Below are positions 53,164-62,495 of a DNA stretch of 64,000 bases, in pieces (position 1 is the stretch's first letter; each line of letters opens with the position of its first letter). The notes beneath the pieces are model-generated. The model worked only from the letters and a program-made list of their open reading frames with translations, was not told where the DNA came from and made no database searches. The stretch covers positions 1 through 64,000 of the forward strand of contig MKUH01000025.1 of NCBI GenBank assembly GCA_001897745.1, written 5' to 3'. The DNA is from Candidatus Accumulibacter sp. 66-26. Its GTDB lineage: Bacteria; Pseudomonadota; Gammaproteobacteria; Burkholderiales; Rhodocyclaceae. The translations under genes were made by a program, and so were the position numbers.

Positions 53164-53403
53164 CTATTTGAGCTTGCCGCGCACCACGCGCACGCGGTCG
53201 GGCTTGGCGATCTGCATCGCGCCGCCGCCGCCGGCCAGATTCGTGCAGCGGCAGGCGCACTTGATGTGCGGCACCGAGTTGAGCACCGCCGTGCAATCGA
53301 GGCACTCGTAATAGATGTCGCCGCCCACCGGCAGGTTGGCCGGATCGGGCGCCGGCTCGACCGGTTGGAACAGATAGATCTTGCGCAGATCGATATTCAG
53401 CAT
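53164..53403 (-). CDS. Small cysteine-rich hypothetical protein (possible zinc or metal site)
   Basis: A 79-residue protein I do not recognise. Five cysteines are grouped as CLDC (34-37) and CACRC (49-53), suggesting a compact metal-binding knuckle. The N-terminus is hydrophobic but short (MLNIDLRKIYLFQP), and the C-terminus is basic. A GGGAGAGG ribosome site sits 5-6 bases before the ATG at 53403, which supports it as a real gene. It lies between hemF (convergent) and the hemCDXY genes (same strand, 81 bases away), so a link to heme or metal metabolism is possible but not shown. Confidence 0.7.
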   Translation of the reverse strand: MLNIDLRKIYLFQPVEPAPDPANLPVGGDIYYECLDCTAVLNSVPHIKCACRCTNLAGGGGAMQIAKPDRVRVVRGKLK

Positions 53404-53484
53404 CGCCAACCTCTCCCTTTGTTTTTCTGGCCGCGCCCATCCGGCGCGCACGGTCGGCCCGCATGGCCGGCCGGCTTCAAACGA

Positions 53485-54654
53485 TCAAACGATATTGCCG
53501 GCCGCCGCCCGGTAATGCGGCATCGCCTCGTCGGTGCGCCCGGTCTGCTCGAACAGGCGCGCCAGTTCGAGGCGCACCTCGCGCCGGTCGGCCAGCGACA
53601 GCGAGGCTTCGAGATAGCTTTGCGCCTTGCCCCACAGGCGCTGCGCCAGACACAGGCGGCCCAGCGCGAGCAGCAGCGGCGCATCGCCCGGATGCTGCGC
53701 CAGCCACTTGTCGGCGCGCGCGATGCGGGCGGTCAGGTCGCCGCCGCGACAGCGCCCGTAGAGGCCGGCCAGCGCCGAATCCCAGGTGCTGTCGAGCTGC
53801 GTTTCGATGAGTTGCTGCGCCTCGCTGTCGGCGCCGAGCGCGAGCAGCGCCTCGGCCGCCCCGCGCGTCAGGCGCGGGCTGTTTTCGCGCGCCGGAATCT
53901 GGCGCAGATAGGCGAGCAGGAGGGCGCGGTCGGCGCGCCGGCGCTGGATGTTTTCCCGGTGCGCCTTGAGCTTGATCTCGGCCGCCAGCTCGGGCACCAG
54001 GCCTTCGCGCTTTTCGAGCAGGCGCGCGATGCGCAGGACCTCGTCCCAGTTGCCGCAGCCCTGCTGGGCGCGCAGTTCGAGACGCAGGGCCGCGATGTGG
54101 CGCCCGGACAACTGCTGCAGACGCTGCAGCGCGGCGGCGGCATCGTCGAAGCGGCGCTCCTCGATCAGCATCTCGGCTTCGAGCATCAGGCGCGCCGCCT
54201 GCATCTGCGGATCGTCGCGGCTGGCGCGTTCGAGCCAGCCTTCCTGCTTGTGCGGTTCGCGCAGGCGTTGCGCGGCGCGCGCGGCGACGAGCGCGGCCAG
54301 ACCCGGCGACTGGCCGGCGGCGTGCGCCTCGCCGGCCTTCTTCAGGGACTGCCCGAAGCGGCCCTCGAAAAGCAGGCGGACGGCGTCGTGGAAGGTGCCG
54401 GCGGCCTTGTCGCGCTGCCGGCGTTCGCGATAGGCGCGCACGCGGGCGGGCAGCGAAAGCGTCAGCGCGACGGTGCGCAGCAGCGCGTAGAGCACGGCGA
54501 ACGCGCCGACGATGAGCGCGATCGCCAAGTTCAGAGAGATTTCCGCGCGATAGGGCGGAAATACCAGCAGGACGTAACCGTCGTTGAAGCGGGCGGCGAG
54601 CGAAATGCCGACCGCCGCGGCGAACAGCGCGAGCAGCCAGAGCAGCCCTCTCAT
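53485..54654 (-). CDS. hemY: HemY-type TPR membrane protein
   Basis: A 389-residue inner-membrane protein of the proteobacterial HemY family (not the Gram-positive oxidase of the same name). Two transmembrane helices at about 3-21 and 42-62 are followed by a basic loop (RVRAYRERRQRDKAAG) and TPR-like helices to the end. The family's role in late heme synthesis is not firmly established. It overlaps hemX by 4 bases and ends the hemC-hemD-hemX-hemY run, in which every junction is an ATGA overlap. Confidence 0.9.
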   Translation of the reverse strand: MRGLLWLLALFAAAVGISLAARFNDGYVLLVFPPYRAEISLNLAIALIVGAFAVLYALLRTVALTLSLPARVRAYRERRQRDKAAGTFHDAVRLLFEGRFGQSLKKAGEAHAAGQSPGLAALVAARAAQRLREPHKQEGWLERASRDDPQMQAARLMLEAEMLIEERRFDDAAAALQRLQQLSGRHIAALRLELRAQQGCGNWDEVLRIARLLEKREGLVPELAAEIKLKAHRENIQRRRADRALLLAYLRQIPARENSPRLTRGAAEALLALGADSEAQQLIETQLDSTWDSALAGLYGRCRGGDLTARIARADKWLAQHPGDAPLLLALGRLCLAQRLWGKAQSYLEASLSLADRREVRLELARLFEQTGRTDEAMPHYRAAAGNIV

Positions 54655-55775
54655 TTGCGTTGTTCCTTGCCGAGCTTGAAGGTCTTGATCGCCGCGAGGC
54701 TGTCGTTGAGCGTCGGCAGATCGATGCTGATCTCGCTCGCCGACAGCTGCTTGAGCGCGCCGAGCGCCGTCTGCGCCGCCTTGTCGCGCGCGTCGAAGTA
54801 GCGTTCGATCCAGGCCTGCGCGTACTTCAGTTCGTTGCGGAAGGTGCCCTGGTCGCGCGAGAGCAGCGCCAGGCGGGCGTTGAGCAGGCGCAGCTTGAGG
54901 TTCTCGCGCAGGAAGAAGGCCTGCCCCGGCGCCAGCAGCACCGGCTCGTCGCGGTCGAAGCGCTGGATGCGCACGAGGCTGCGCACCTCATGCCAGAAAT
55001 CGAGCCCCAGGCGCTGCCAGAAATCGAAGCTGGCGGCCGAGGCCGGCGCCGGCGGCGGCGCTTCCTTCGCCTTGCCTTCGTCGCGCGGACGGACGTCGAC
55101 GGCGAGCGGCAGCGTGTCGACGGCGGCGATCACGTTCTCCAGGCGGACGTTCATGCCCGGCAGGTCGACCTGCGGCAGCGCGCGCAAGCGGTCGAGGTCG
55201 CGGTTGAGCACCTTGCGCAGCCCGATGAACTGCGGCCGGCTGCTGCCCGCCAGACGGGCGTCGGCGGCCTGCAGGGCGAGCACCGCGCCGCCGATGTTGC
55301 CGGCCAGCTGCAGCTGCTGGGCGGCCAGCGTCACGCTCTGTTCGATCTCGGCCAGCGCCCATTCGTCGCGGTTGCGCGCCAGATCCTGATAGAGGGTTTC
55401 CAGCGTCGCCTGCTGGCTCTGCGATTCGGCGACCTTGGCCTCGAGGGCGCCGAACTTGCCCTGCAGCGCGGCGACCTGCTCCTGCGCCTGATTGGCCAGC
55501 GCACGGCTTTCCTTGCCGGCGGTCTCGCTCTCGGACAGACGGCGCGCCAGTTCCTGCTGCGTGTCGGCGAGCTTCAGACGGGTCTCGATCCATTGCCAGC
55601 CGGCCAGCCCGAGGGCGACGACGGCGACGATCGCCCACGGATTGCGCCAGGCCGACGGCGCGGCGGAGGCGGACGCGGACGCGGCGGGAGGAAGCGGCGC
55701 GGCCGCCGCAGGCTGCGCGGCCGCCGGCTCCGGATTTTCGGACGGGGGAAGGGGGGGCGTACTGTTATCGGTCAT
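54651..55775 (-). CDS. hemX: HemX-type membrane protein (uroporphyrinogen-III C-methyltransferase-like family)
   Basis: A 374-residue protein with a Pro/Ala-rich cytoplasmic lead, one transmembrane helix at about 46-62 (WAIVAVVALGLAGWQWI), and a large periplasmic part with a coiled coil (about 65-125, rich in Gln/Glu/Ala). The family is often labelled uroporphyrinogen-III C-methyltransferase, but it lacks the SAM-binding motifs of CysG/CobA, so that activity should not be assumed. The ATG at 55775 overlaps the hemD stop by 4 bases; an upstream TTG in frame is less likely. Confidence 0.9.
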   Translation of the reverse strand: MTDNSTPPLPPSENPEPAAAQPAAAAPLPPAASASASAAPSAWRNPWAIVAVVALGLAGWQWIETRLKLADTQQELARRLSESETAGKESRALANQAQEQVAALQGKFGALEAKVAESQSQQATLETLYQDLARNRDEWALAEIEQSVTLAAQQLQLAGNIGGAVLALQAADARLAGSSRPQFIGLRKVLNRDLDRLRALPQVDLPGMNVRLENVIAAVDTLPLAVDVRPRDEGKAKEAPPPAPASAASFDFWQRLGLDFWHEVRSLVRIQRFDRDEPVLLAPGQAFFLRENLKLRLLNARLALLSRDQGTFRNELKYAQAWIERYFDARDKAAQTALGALKQLSASEISIDLPTLNDSLAAIKTFKLGKEQRK

Positions 55776-56551
55776 GATTGCTGCCAATTATATGCGCATA
55801 GACCGTCGATGATACCGGCGTCGGCCGGCCCGGTCAGGATCACGCGCCGCAGGCCGAGCGCGACGGCGATCTCCCCGATGCGCTGGTGCGGGACGAAAAC
55901 GGGGGTCTCGGCGAGCCGCGCGCAGCCCTCGGCGTCGAGCAGGTCGACGAGATTGCGCAGCCCCTCGCTCGACGAGATGGCCAGCGCGTCGAGTTGTCCG
56001 GCCGCCCACAGGGCGTCCAGCGGCGCAGCGCCGCCGGCCGGCGGCGAGCGGTGGTAGCAGGTGATGCAGTCGACCGTCGCGCCGCGCATGCGCAGCGTCT
56101 CGGCGAGCAGCTCGCGGCCGCCGTTGCCGCGCAGGATCGCGACCTTGCGGCCGGCGACGCGCGCCGCCTGCAGTTCGGGCAGTTCGAGCAGCGCCTCCGA
56201 ATCGAAGCGCTCGCGCGGCGCGATGCCGTTGCCGACGCCGTGCGCAGCCAGCGCCGCGACGCTGCTCGGGCCGACCGCGGCGGGCTGCAAGCCGGCCGGC
56301 CAGCGGCCTTGCGCGAGCAGCAGCGGCAGGCTGAAATCGACGGCGTTGGGGCTGACGAAGATGGCCAGCGCGTAGTCGGCCAGCCGCCCGGCGAAGGCCT
56401 GCAGCGGCGCGAGGTCGTCGGTCGGGGCGATGTCGAGCACGGGAAAGACGACCGGGCGCCCACCCCGTTCGGCGATCATCCCGGCCAGCGCGTCGGCCTG
56501 CGCGCGCGGGCGGGTGACGACGACCGTCCTGCCCTGCAACGTACCGCTCAC
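55772..56551 (-). CDS. hemD: Uroporphyrinogen-III synthase
   Basis: A 259-residue enzyme that closes hydroxymethylbilane into uroporphyrinogen III with inversion of ring D. The family is weakly conserved; supporting features are [22 protein letters not shown] at the start (core [13 protein letters not shown]), [34 protein letters not shown] and [11 protein letters not shown], the expected two-lobed pattern. Its position between hemC and hemX with 4-base overlaps on both sides makes the call firm. Confidence 0.93.
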   Translation of the reverse strand: MSGTLQGRTVVVTRPRAQADALAGMIAERGGRPVVFPVLDIAPTDDLAPLQAFAGRLADYALAIFVSPNAVDFSLPLLLAQGRWPAGLQPAAVGPSSVAALAAHGVGNGIAPRERFDSEALLELPELQAARVAGRKVAILRGNGGRELLAETLRMRGATVDCITCYHRSPPAGGAAPLDALWAAGQLDALAISSSEGLRNLVDLLDAEGCARLAETPVFVPHQRIGEIAVALGLRRVILTGPADAGIIDGLCAYNWQQS

Positions 56552-57495
56552 TGGCAGGCCGCGAGCTTTTCCAGAATCGCGTCTGCGCCCTGATCGCGCA
56601 GCATCTGGGCGAGGATCAGGCCGATCTTCTCATCGTCCTCGGGCGCACCGCGCAATTCGGCGCTCACCATCTCTTTCCCGTCCGGCGTGGCGACGAAGCC
56701 GCGCAGCCAGAGATCGCCGTTCTCGAGCACGGCGTAGCCGCCGAGCGGCACCTGGCAGCTGCCGCCGAGGGCGCGCGAGAAGGCGCGCTCGGCGCGCACG
56801 CAGTGCGCCGTTTCCGGATCGTTGAGCGCCGCCACCAGCGCCTCGGCGTCCGGCCTTCCGGCCGGCACTTCGATGCCCAGCGCGCCCTGCCCGGGGGCCG
56901 GCAGCGACTGCTCGGGCGTCAGCACCGACTTGATGCGGTCCTTCAGGCCGAGGCGGATGAGGCCGGCGGCGGCGAGGATGATCGCGTCGTATTCGCCGGC
57001 GTCGAGCTTCTTCAGGCGCGTGTCGAGATTGCCGCGCAGGCTCTTGATCACGAGTTGCGGATACTTCGCGCGCAGGATCGATTCGCGGCGCAGGCTGGAG
57101 GTGCCGACGACGGCGCCGGCCGGCAGCGCGTCGAGGCCCTCGTACTTGTTGGAAACGAAGGCGTCGCGCGGATTCTCGCGCGCCGAGATGGCGGCCAGGA
57201 TGAAGCCGTCCGGCATCACCATCGGCACGTCCTTCATCGAATGCACGGCGAGGTCGGCGCGGCCTTCCTGCATCGCGACTTCGAGTTCCTTGATGAACAG
57301 TCCCTTGCCGCCGATCTCGGCCAGCGGACGGTCGAGGATCTGGTCGCCCTTGGTCGTCATGCCGAGAATCTCGACCTGGCTCTGTGGATATAATTCTGCC
57401 AGACGGCCTTGCACATGCACCGCCTGCCACATGGCGAGGCGCGATTCACGCGAGGCGATGACGATACGGGAAGGAGCGGAGTTTGAAGAGTTCAA
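56548..57495 (-). CDS. hemC: Porphobilinogen deaminase (hydroxymethylbilane synthase)
   Basis: A 315-residue enzyme that polymerises four porphobilinogens. The signatures are [65 protein letters not shown] and the dipyrromethane-cofactor Cys in [12 protein letters not shown]. It is the first gene of the hemCDXY run and divergent from a methyltransferase gene. In the 134-base divergent region a TAGAAT on the minus strand (57581-57576) is a possible -10 for hemC. Confidence 0.96.
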   Translation of the reverse strand: MNSSNSAPSRIVIASRESRLAMWQAVHVQGRLAELYPQSQVEILGMTTKGDQILDRPLAEIGGKGLFIKELEVAMQEGRADLAVHSMKDVPMVMPDGFILAAISARENPRDAFVSNKYEGLDALPAGAVVGTSSLRRESILRAKYPQLVIKSLRGNLDTRLKKLDAGEYDAIILAAAGLIRLGLKDRIKSVLTPEQSLPAPGQGALGIEVPAGRPDAEALVAALNDPETAHCVRAERAFSRALGGSCQVPLGGYAVLENGDLWLRGFVATPDGKEMVSAELRGAPEDDEKIGLILAQMLRDQGADAILEKLAACQ

Positions 57496-57629
57496 GGCAG
57501 ATTCTCTTTAGGTTCGTCGAAAAGCTTGCTGCGGCACGGACGGCGGGCTTTTCCGGCGGCCTGGCGCGCGGGGTGATTCTAGCATGCCCGGGCAAGCGTC
57601 CCTCCGCGGCGCGGCGCGGCTGAACGCCG
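57496..57629. promoter_or_regulatory. Divergent region between hemC and the TPMT-like methyltransferase gene
   Basis: A minus-strand TAGAAT (57581-57576) could serve hemC, 80 bases from its start. It lacks a -35 partner at the usual distance. No promoter for the rightward gene was recognised. Confidence 0.35.
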
Positions 57630-58250
57630 ATGCGCGCCGCCAAGCCCGCCCACCAGCGCCCGGAGCTGCCCGATTTCTGGGACCTGCGCTTCCGCGAACG
57701 CACGACGCCCTGGGAAACCGGCGCAGCGCCCGCCGCCCTGCGCGCCTTCGCGCCCCGCCACGAGGAAAGCGCCGGAGGCGCGACGCCGCGCGTGCTGATT
57801 CCGGGTTGCGGCAGCGCCTGGGACGCGGCCTTTCTCGCGCAGCGCGGCTGGGACGTGACCGCGCTCGATTTCTCGGCGGCGGCGCTCGACGCCGCGCGCG
57901 CGACACTCGGCGCGGACTGGCGCGGCACGCTGCTGCACGCCGACTTCTTCGCCTTCACGCCCGACGCCGCGTTCGACGTGATCTACGAACGCGCCTTCCT
58001 GTGCGCGCTGCCGCGCGCGCTGTGGCCGGACTACGCGCCGCGCATGGCGCAGCTGCTGCGCCCCGGCGGGCTGCTCACCGGCTTCTTCTTCCTTTGCGAC
58101 GACCCGAAGGGGCCGCCCTTCGGCATCCTGCCGGAACAGCTCGAAGCCTTGCTCGTGCCGAACTTCATCCGCCGCGAGGACGCGCCGGTCGACGGTTCGC
58201 TGCCGGTGTTCGCCGGGCGCGAGCGCTGGCAGGTATGGGAGCGGCGCTGA
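57630..58250 (+). CDS. TPMT-family SAM-dependent methyltransferase
   Basis: A 206-residue class I methyltransferase of the thiopurine S-methyltransferase family. FWDLRFRERTTPWETG at the N-terminus is the family hallmark. SAM motif I reads VLIPGCGSAWDAAFLAQRGW (core VLIPGCGSA), followed by TALDFS, DFFAF, and FDVIYERAFLCALP. Relatives methylate thiols, selenium or tellurium species or halides; the substrate here is unknown. It is a lone rightward gene, divergent from hemC and convergent with cytochrome c4. No clear ribosome site precedes the ATG. Confidence 0.88.
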   Translation: MRAAKPAHQRPELPDFWDLRFRERTTPWETGAAPAALRAFAPRHEESAGGATPRVLIPGCGSAWDAAFLAQRGWDVTALDFSAAALDAARATLGADWRGTLLHADFFAFTPDAAFDVIYERAFLCALPRALWPDYAPRMAQLLRPGGLLTGFFFLCDDPKGPPFGILPEQLEALLVPNFIRREDAPVDGSLPVFAGRERWQVWERR

Positions 58251-58289
58251 GCGCGCCGGTTCCGGCCTCTGCCGTCCGCCGCGATCCGG

Positions 58290-58970
58290 TTACTGTTCGG
58301 CTTCCTGGATCGAGGTGAGGTAGGCCAGCACGTCCTGGATATCCTTGGCCTGCAGCGTGTACAGCACGCCTTCCTTGGCCGTTTCCTCGTCGTGCGGACG
58401 GTCGGCCTTGAGATAGGCGTCGACCTGCTTCTTCAGGTAGCTGGTGTATTGCCCGACGAGCCGCGGGAACATGCCGCGCCCCATGCCGGTCTTGCCGTGG
58501 CAGGCGGCGCAGGCCTTCTGATAGACCGTGCCGCCGTGCTCGATGTCGCCCTCGGCGCGCGGCACGATCATCACCTTTTCCATCGCCAGCAGGCGGGTCA
58601 GCGCGTCGTCGCTGTCCTTGAAGACAGGCTGCTTGGTCGGCAGCTCGATCTGCGCGAGATAGGCGGAAACGAGCTTCATGTCCTCGTCCGGCAATTCCCG
58701 CTCCTTGGTGTAGGGAATCATCGGCAGGTTCACGCGCGTCTGCTTCTGGAAGGCCTTGAGCTGCTGCTCCATGTACTTCGCCAGCTGCCCGGCGATCCGC
58801 GGGTACTCGCCCTTCTTGCCGCCGGCGCCGAATTCGCCGTGGCAAGCGGCGCAGGGGCCGTAAATATCCTTGGCCTTTTCGAGATCGAGCGTCTCCGCCT
58901 GCGCCGGGAGGGCGGCGGCCAGTGCCAGCAGGGCGCTGGCGAGCAGTGAAAAGCGTTTGATTCTGTTCAT
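58290..58970 (-). CDS. Diheme cytochrome c4
   Basis: A 226-residue periplasmic cytochrome with a signal peptide (about 1-25, ending PAQAE). It has two class I cytochrome c domains, each with CAACH: residues 40-44 and 154-158. Axial methionine candidates fall in NLPMIPYT and GRGMFPRLVGQ. Cytochrome c4 passes electrons to terminal oxidases or denitrification enzymes. A TATAAT and an FNR-type box lie upstream on the same strand, so expression probably responds to oxygen. It lies between the cNMP-channel gene and a methyltransferase gene. Confidence 0.94.
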   Translation of the reverse strand: MNRIKRFSLLASALLALAAALPAQAETLDLEKAKDIYGPCAACHGEFGAGGKKGEYPRIAGQLAKYMEQQLKAFQKQTRVNLPMIPYTKERELPDEDMKLVSAYLAQIELPTKQPVFKDSDDALTRLLAMEKVMIVPRAEGDIEHGGTVYQKACAACHGKTGMGRGMFPRLVGQYTSYLKKQVDAYLKADRPHDEETAKEGVLYTLQAKDIQDVLAYLTSIQEAEQ

Positions 58971-58997
58971 GAAAAACCTCGGCGGATCAAGCGCACG

Positions 58998-59003
58998 ATT
59001 ATA
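58998..59003 (-). promoter_or_regulatory. Consensus -10 element (TATAAT) for cytochrome c4
   Basis: A perfect TATAAT on the minus strand, 27 bases before the cytochrome start codon. The usual -35 position holds no match, but the FNR-type box lies at the position expected for activation. Confidence 0.65.
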
Positions 59004-59026
59004 AGCGCGGCGCGCCGCGGGCGGCC

Positions 59027-59040
59027 TTGATTCCCGTCAA
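59027..59040 (-). promoter_or_regulatory. FNR-type box upstream of cytochrome c4
   Basis: Read on the minus strand, TTGACGGGAATCAA matches the FNR/ANR consensus TTGAT-N4-ATCAA at 9 of 10 defined positions. Its centre is 41.5-42.5 bases from the start predicted from the TATAAT, a class II activator position. Confidence 0.75.
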
Positions 59041-59068
59041 ATGCGCGCAGCGCGGCGCGCGCGGGCGC

Positions 59069-60592
59069 CTATTTGAGGCCGAAGAAATCGCGGATGCGCT
59101 GGCCGATCGCCGCGCTGTGCTGCGCGTGCTCGGCCTCGCTCTGTTCGCGGTGGTATTGCGTCTGCAGTTCGTCGATCTGGCGCACGCGCTCGGCGAGGAT
59201 GTGCGACATGCTCTCGGCGAGTTCCGGGCGCGCGCGGATGATGTCCTCGAAACCGGATTTGTCCAGGCGGTAGCACTCGACGTCGGTCTTCGCAATGAAG
59301 GTGGTCGAGCGCGGGGCGCCGGTCATCAGGCCCATCTCGCCGAACACGCTGCCGGCCGGCACGGTGGTCAGCAGGCGGCGCTCGCCGTTCGGCGTTTCCC
59401 ACAGAACCTCGGCCTCGCCGCTGGTGATCAGGTACAGCCAGTGCGCCACGGCGCCCTGCCGCGTCATCACGCCGCCGCGCGCGAAGGGCGCGTAGACGAG
59501 ACGTTCGGCCAGCGTGCGCCGCTCCGTGTCTGACAGCGCGGCAAACAGCTCGACGCTGGACAGCGCCTGCAGCCGGCGCTGCACGTCGCGCTGCCAGACG
59601 CGGTCGCGATGCGCCTCGTCCTCCTGCACCAGATGCACCACCTGATCGGGCAGCGCCATGCGCCAGCCGTCGCGCTGCAGCGTGGTGAGGACGTGCTCGC
59701 GCACCAGGGAATCGGTCGGATCGTCGTTCTGCGGATCGAGCAGCCAGTAGCGCACGGCGTAGCGCACCGAGCCGGGGGCGAAGTCCATCACCACGCAGGA
59801 CGGCGCCGGCGCCTTGGCGACGCCGGGGATCTCGGCCTCGCCGAGGGCGCGTTCGACGGCGGCGATCACCAGCGCCGGCGCGACGCTGAAATCGACGTTG
59901 AACCACACCCACCGCCGCCACCCGGCGACACCCAGATCGCCGTCGAGCAGCACGGTGAACTTGCCCTTCATCAGCAGGCTGTTCGGCACGACGACCTTTT
60001 CGCCGTTGCGCGTGAGGATCGCGGTATAGCGCCACTGGATTTCGACGACGCGCCCCGAGAGATCGTCGAGCTTGACCCAGTCGCCGATCTCCAGCGAATT
60101 GTCGAGCTGCAGCGTGATGCCGCCGAGGATGTTGCCGAGCGTGTCCTGCATCGCGAAAGCGAGCACCGCGGTGATCACCGCCGAAGTGGCGACCAGCCCG
60201 GACAGTTCGACGCCGAGGCTGCTCATGCGCACCATGCCCCAGACGATGTAGGCGCCGATCACCACGATGTCTTCGAGGATGCGCGGCGTCTTTACCTTCA
60301 GGCGCGGCAGCAGCAGGCGGAAGAGCGCGAGGCCCGCAAGGCGGATCAGCACGAGGCCGAGGCCGAGCAGCGCGGCCTGGTGGAAGCCGCTGGCCAGACG
60401 CGGCTCGCCGCGCACCGCGAACAGCGCCGCGATCAGGTCGGCGGCGAGCCAGATGGCGAAGAAGAGCAGCGTGTGCTTGAGCGTGCTGCGCCCGCCGTTG
60501 AGCAGGCGGGCCAGTGCGAGCAGCAGGACGACGGAGGCGCCGAGGATGTAGGGCGTTTCGTCGCGCCACAGCAGGCCGAAGGCATCGATCAT
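59069..60592 (-). CDS. MscS-type channel with cyclic-nucleotide-binding domain
   Basis: A 507-residue inner-membrane protein. Several N-terminal helices (four or five up to about 175) lead to an MscS pore and beta domain: AFAMQDTLGNILGGITLQLDNSLEIGDWV (core AMQDTLGNILGGITLQ), VVEIQWRYTAILTRNGEKVVVPNS (core WRYTAILTRNGEKVVVPNS). A C-terminal cyclic-nucleotide-binding domain (about 365-490) has a complete phosphate cassette, FGEMGLMTGAPRSTT, with Glu419 and Arg428. This matches the bCNG-type channels known in bacteria. The start, ATG 60592, lies 2 bases after the algR stop, so it is tightly coupled to that regulator. Confidence 0.9.
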   Translation of the reverse strand: MIDAFGLLWRDETPYILGASVVLLLALARLLNGGRSTLKHTLLFFAIWLAADLIAALFAVRGEPRLASGFHQAALLGLGLVLIRLAGLALFRLLLPRLKVKTPRILEDIVVIGAYIVWGMVRMSSLGVELSGLVATSAVITAVLAFAMQDTLGNILGGITLQLDNSLEIGDWVKLDDLSGRVVEIQWRYTAILTRNGEKVVVPNSLLMKGKFTVLLDGDLGVAGWRRWVWFNVDFSVAPALVIAAVERALGEAEIPGVAKAPAPSCVVMDFAPGSVRYAVRYWLLDPQNDDPTDSLVREHVLTTLQRDGWRMALPDQVVHLVQEDEAHRDRVWQRDVQRRLQALSSVELFAALSDTERRTLAERLVYAPFARGGVMTRQGAVAHWLYLITSGEAEVLWETPNGERRLLTTVPAGSVFGEMGLMTGAPRSTTFIAKTDVECYRLDKSGFEDIIRARPELAESMSHILAERVRQIDELQTQYHREQSEAEHAQHSAAIGQRIRDFFGLK

Positions 60593-60594
60593 GA

Positions 60595-61401
60595 TCAGGA
60601 ACTCAATTGGCGGGCATAGGATTTGACCAGCGGCCATTGCCGGCGGCTCACCGGCAGTTTTTCCGGCACGCCGCGCAGCAGCGCCTGCCACTGCGTCTCG
60701 GCGTCGTCGGGCGCGCTGCGCTCGAAGCCGGCGATCGCGTCGCGCGCCACCAGCGCGCTGCGGTGCAGGCGGATGAAGCGCTCGCAGAATTCGCGCTCGA
60801 GCTGCACCAGCGATTCGTCGAGCAGGTATTCGCGTTCGCGCGTGCGCGCCGCCACGTACTTGAGGTCGGCGCGCAGGTAGATCACGTCGGCGAGCGGGAT
60901 CAGCAGGAGCCGTCCGCGCTCGTGGCAGGACAGATGGCTGCGCGCGCCCTGCTGCAGTTCGGCCAGCAGCTGCGGCGCCGGCGGCAGGGCCTGACGCGCC
61001 TTGAGCAGCGCCGCCGCGAGGCGCTGCGCGCGCACCGGCTTGAGCAGATAGTCGACGGCGTTGAGTTCGAAGGCCTGCACCGCGTAGGCGTCGTAGGCGG
61101 TGACGAAGACGAGGGCCGGCGGCGGCGCGAGACGCGCCAGATGGCGCGCCAGTTCGATGCCGTCCATGCGCGGCATGCGGATGTCGACCAGCACCACGTC
61201 GGCCGGCCGCTCGGCGAGCGCCTGCAGGGCGTGGACGCCATCGCCGGCCTCGCCGCACACCGCGTTCGGCACCTCGCGGGCGACGTCGGCAAGCAGCTCG
61301 CGCAGACGCGCGCGCGCCGGCGCCTCGTCGTCGACGATCAGCACGGACAGCGGCGGAGCGTCGGACGAGGCGGACGCGGCGGGCGGAGCGAGAGGATTCA
61401 T
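60595..61401 (-). CDS. algR: LytTR response regulator (AlgR-type)
   Basis: A 268-residue response regulator. The receiver domain (about 17-135) has the Asp24/Asp25 acidic pair and phosphoacceptor Asp73 in [12 protein letters not shown], with VTAYDAYAV and YLLKPV completing the active site. A LytTR DNA-binding domain runs from about 165 to the end ([25 protein letters not shown], core [31 protein letters not shown]). It overlaps its partner kinase by 4 bases. The argH/algZ-algR/hemCD neighbourhood matches the pseudomonad locus, which supports the AlgR name; alginate genes are not present here. Confidence 0.9.
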   Translation of the reverse strand: MNPLAPPAASASSDAPPLSVLIVDDEAPARARLRELLADVAREVPNAVCGEAGDGVHALQALAERPADVVLVDIRMPRMDGIELARHLARLAPPPALVFVTAYDAYAVQAFELNAVDYLLKPVRAQRLAAALLKARQALPPAPQLLAELQQGARSHLSCHERGRLLLIPLADVIYLRADLKYVAARTREREYLLDESLVQLEREFCERFIRLHRSALVARDAIAGFERSAPDDAETQWQALLRGVPEKLPVSRRQWPLVKSYARQLSS

Positions 61402-62432
61402 GGCTGGTGGTTGCGGCAGGGGAGGACGATATGCACGCGATACTCGCGCCCGCCGTCCGGCAGAGCAAGCTCCCCGGTTTCCAGGCGCGCCTCGAGATCG
61501 TAGTGCAGCGCCAGGCGTTCGCGGATATTGGCCAGCGCCATGCGGTTGCCGTTCTGGTGTTCGGCACCGGCGCGGCAGGGATTGGCGAGACCGATGTGCA
61601 GTTCGCCGCCCTGGCGCGCGAAACGGATGCGCACGGTGCCGTTTTCGCCCGACGGCTCGATGCCGTGATAGACGGCGTTCTCGAGCAGCGGCTGCAGCAT
61701 CAGCGGCGGCACCTTGAGGTCGGCCGGCACGTCGGCGATGTCCCATTCGACGTGCAGGCGTTCGCCGAGGCGCAGCTTTTCGAGATCGAGGTACTGGCGG
61801 CAGAGCGCGATCTCGTCGGCAAGCGGCGTCAGTTCGCGGTGGTCGCGCATCAGCGCGCGGAACAGTTCGGCCAGCTCCTCGAGCGCGGTCTCGGCGCGGC
61901 GCGGCTCGGAGCGGATCAACGAGAGCACGGCGTTCAGGCTGTTGAACAGGAAGTGCGGCCGGATACGCGCGGTGAGCGCCTGCAGCCGGGCTTCGCTGAG
62001 CGCCGGCGAAAAAGCGCGCGCGCGCAGCGCGAAATAGAGGAGCAGCGCGCCGGCGACCAGCGCCGCGAGCAGCGCGGCGCGCAGCAGGCGCTGCCAGCCA
62101 CCTTCGTCGAAGCCCATGAAACGCCAGAAATCGAGCAGGAGAACGGCCGAGCCGGCCGCCAGCAGGAGCACCACGACCTGTCCGGCCGGCCACGGCAGGC
62201 GGCGCAGCGGGATGGACAGCAGCGCGAGCAGCGCCAGGTTGAGCAGGAGCAGCGGCTGCACCCAGGCCGCCATGTCGACGTAACGCGCCAGCCAGTCGCC
62301 GATCCCGGCGCTCTGCACGAGCGCGGCGCCGAGCGCGCAGAGGTTGACGCCGAGCAGGACGCGCAGCATGACGCCGAGGTTGCGGAAGTCCGGCAGGGGC
62401 AGGGGCGCGGGGTTTTGCTTTATACTTGGCAT
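61398..62432 (-). CDS. algZ: LytS/AlgZ-type sensor histidine kinase
   Basis: A 344-residue membrane kinase of the His_kinase (LytS/YehU) class. Four or so hydrophobic helices (about 18-40, 58-75, 84-103, 118-140) are followed by the phosphoacceptor motif [15 protein letters not shown] with His160. An N-box follows ([15 protein letters not shown]), and the ATP lid region contains [15 protein letters not shown]. It overlaps algR by 4 bases and is divergent from argH. A class-typical short sensor lies within the membrane, so the signal is unknown. Confidence 0.9.
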   Translation of the reverse strand: MPSIKQNPAPLPLPDFRNLGVMLRVLLGVNLCALGAALVQSAGIGDWLARYVDMAAWVQPLLLLNLALLALLSIPLRRLPWPAGQVVVLLLAAGSAVLLLDFWRFMGFDEGGWQRLLRAALLAALVAGALLLYFALRARAFSPALSEARLQALTARIRPHFLFNSLNAVLSLIRSEPRRAETALEELAELFRALMRDHRELTPLADEIALCRQYLDLEKLRLGERLHVEWDIADVPADLKVPPLMLQPLLENAVYHGIEPSGENGTVRIRFARQGGELHIGLANPCRAGAEHQNGNRMALANIRERLALHYDLEARLETGELALPDGGREYRVHIVLPCRNHQP

Positions 62433-62495
62433 TTACCGGAAATGGCACCAATCAAGGTTTCGCGAGCCATTCTAGCCCACATACTTGCCTCCATC

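Noticed and set aside
54651-55775. Calling hemX an active uroporphyrinogen-III methyltransferase
   Set aside because: The protein has one transmembrane helix and a coiled coil but none of the SAM-binding motifs of CysG or CobA; only the family label is retained.
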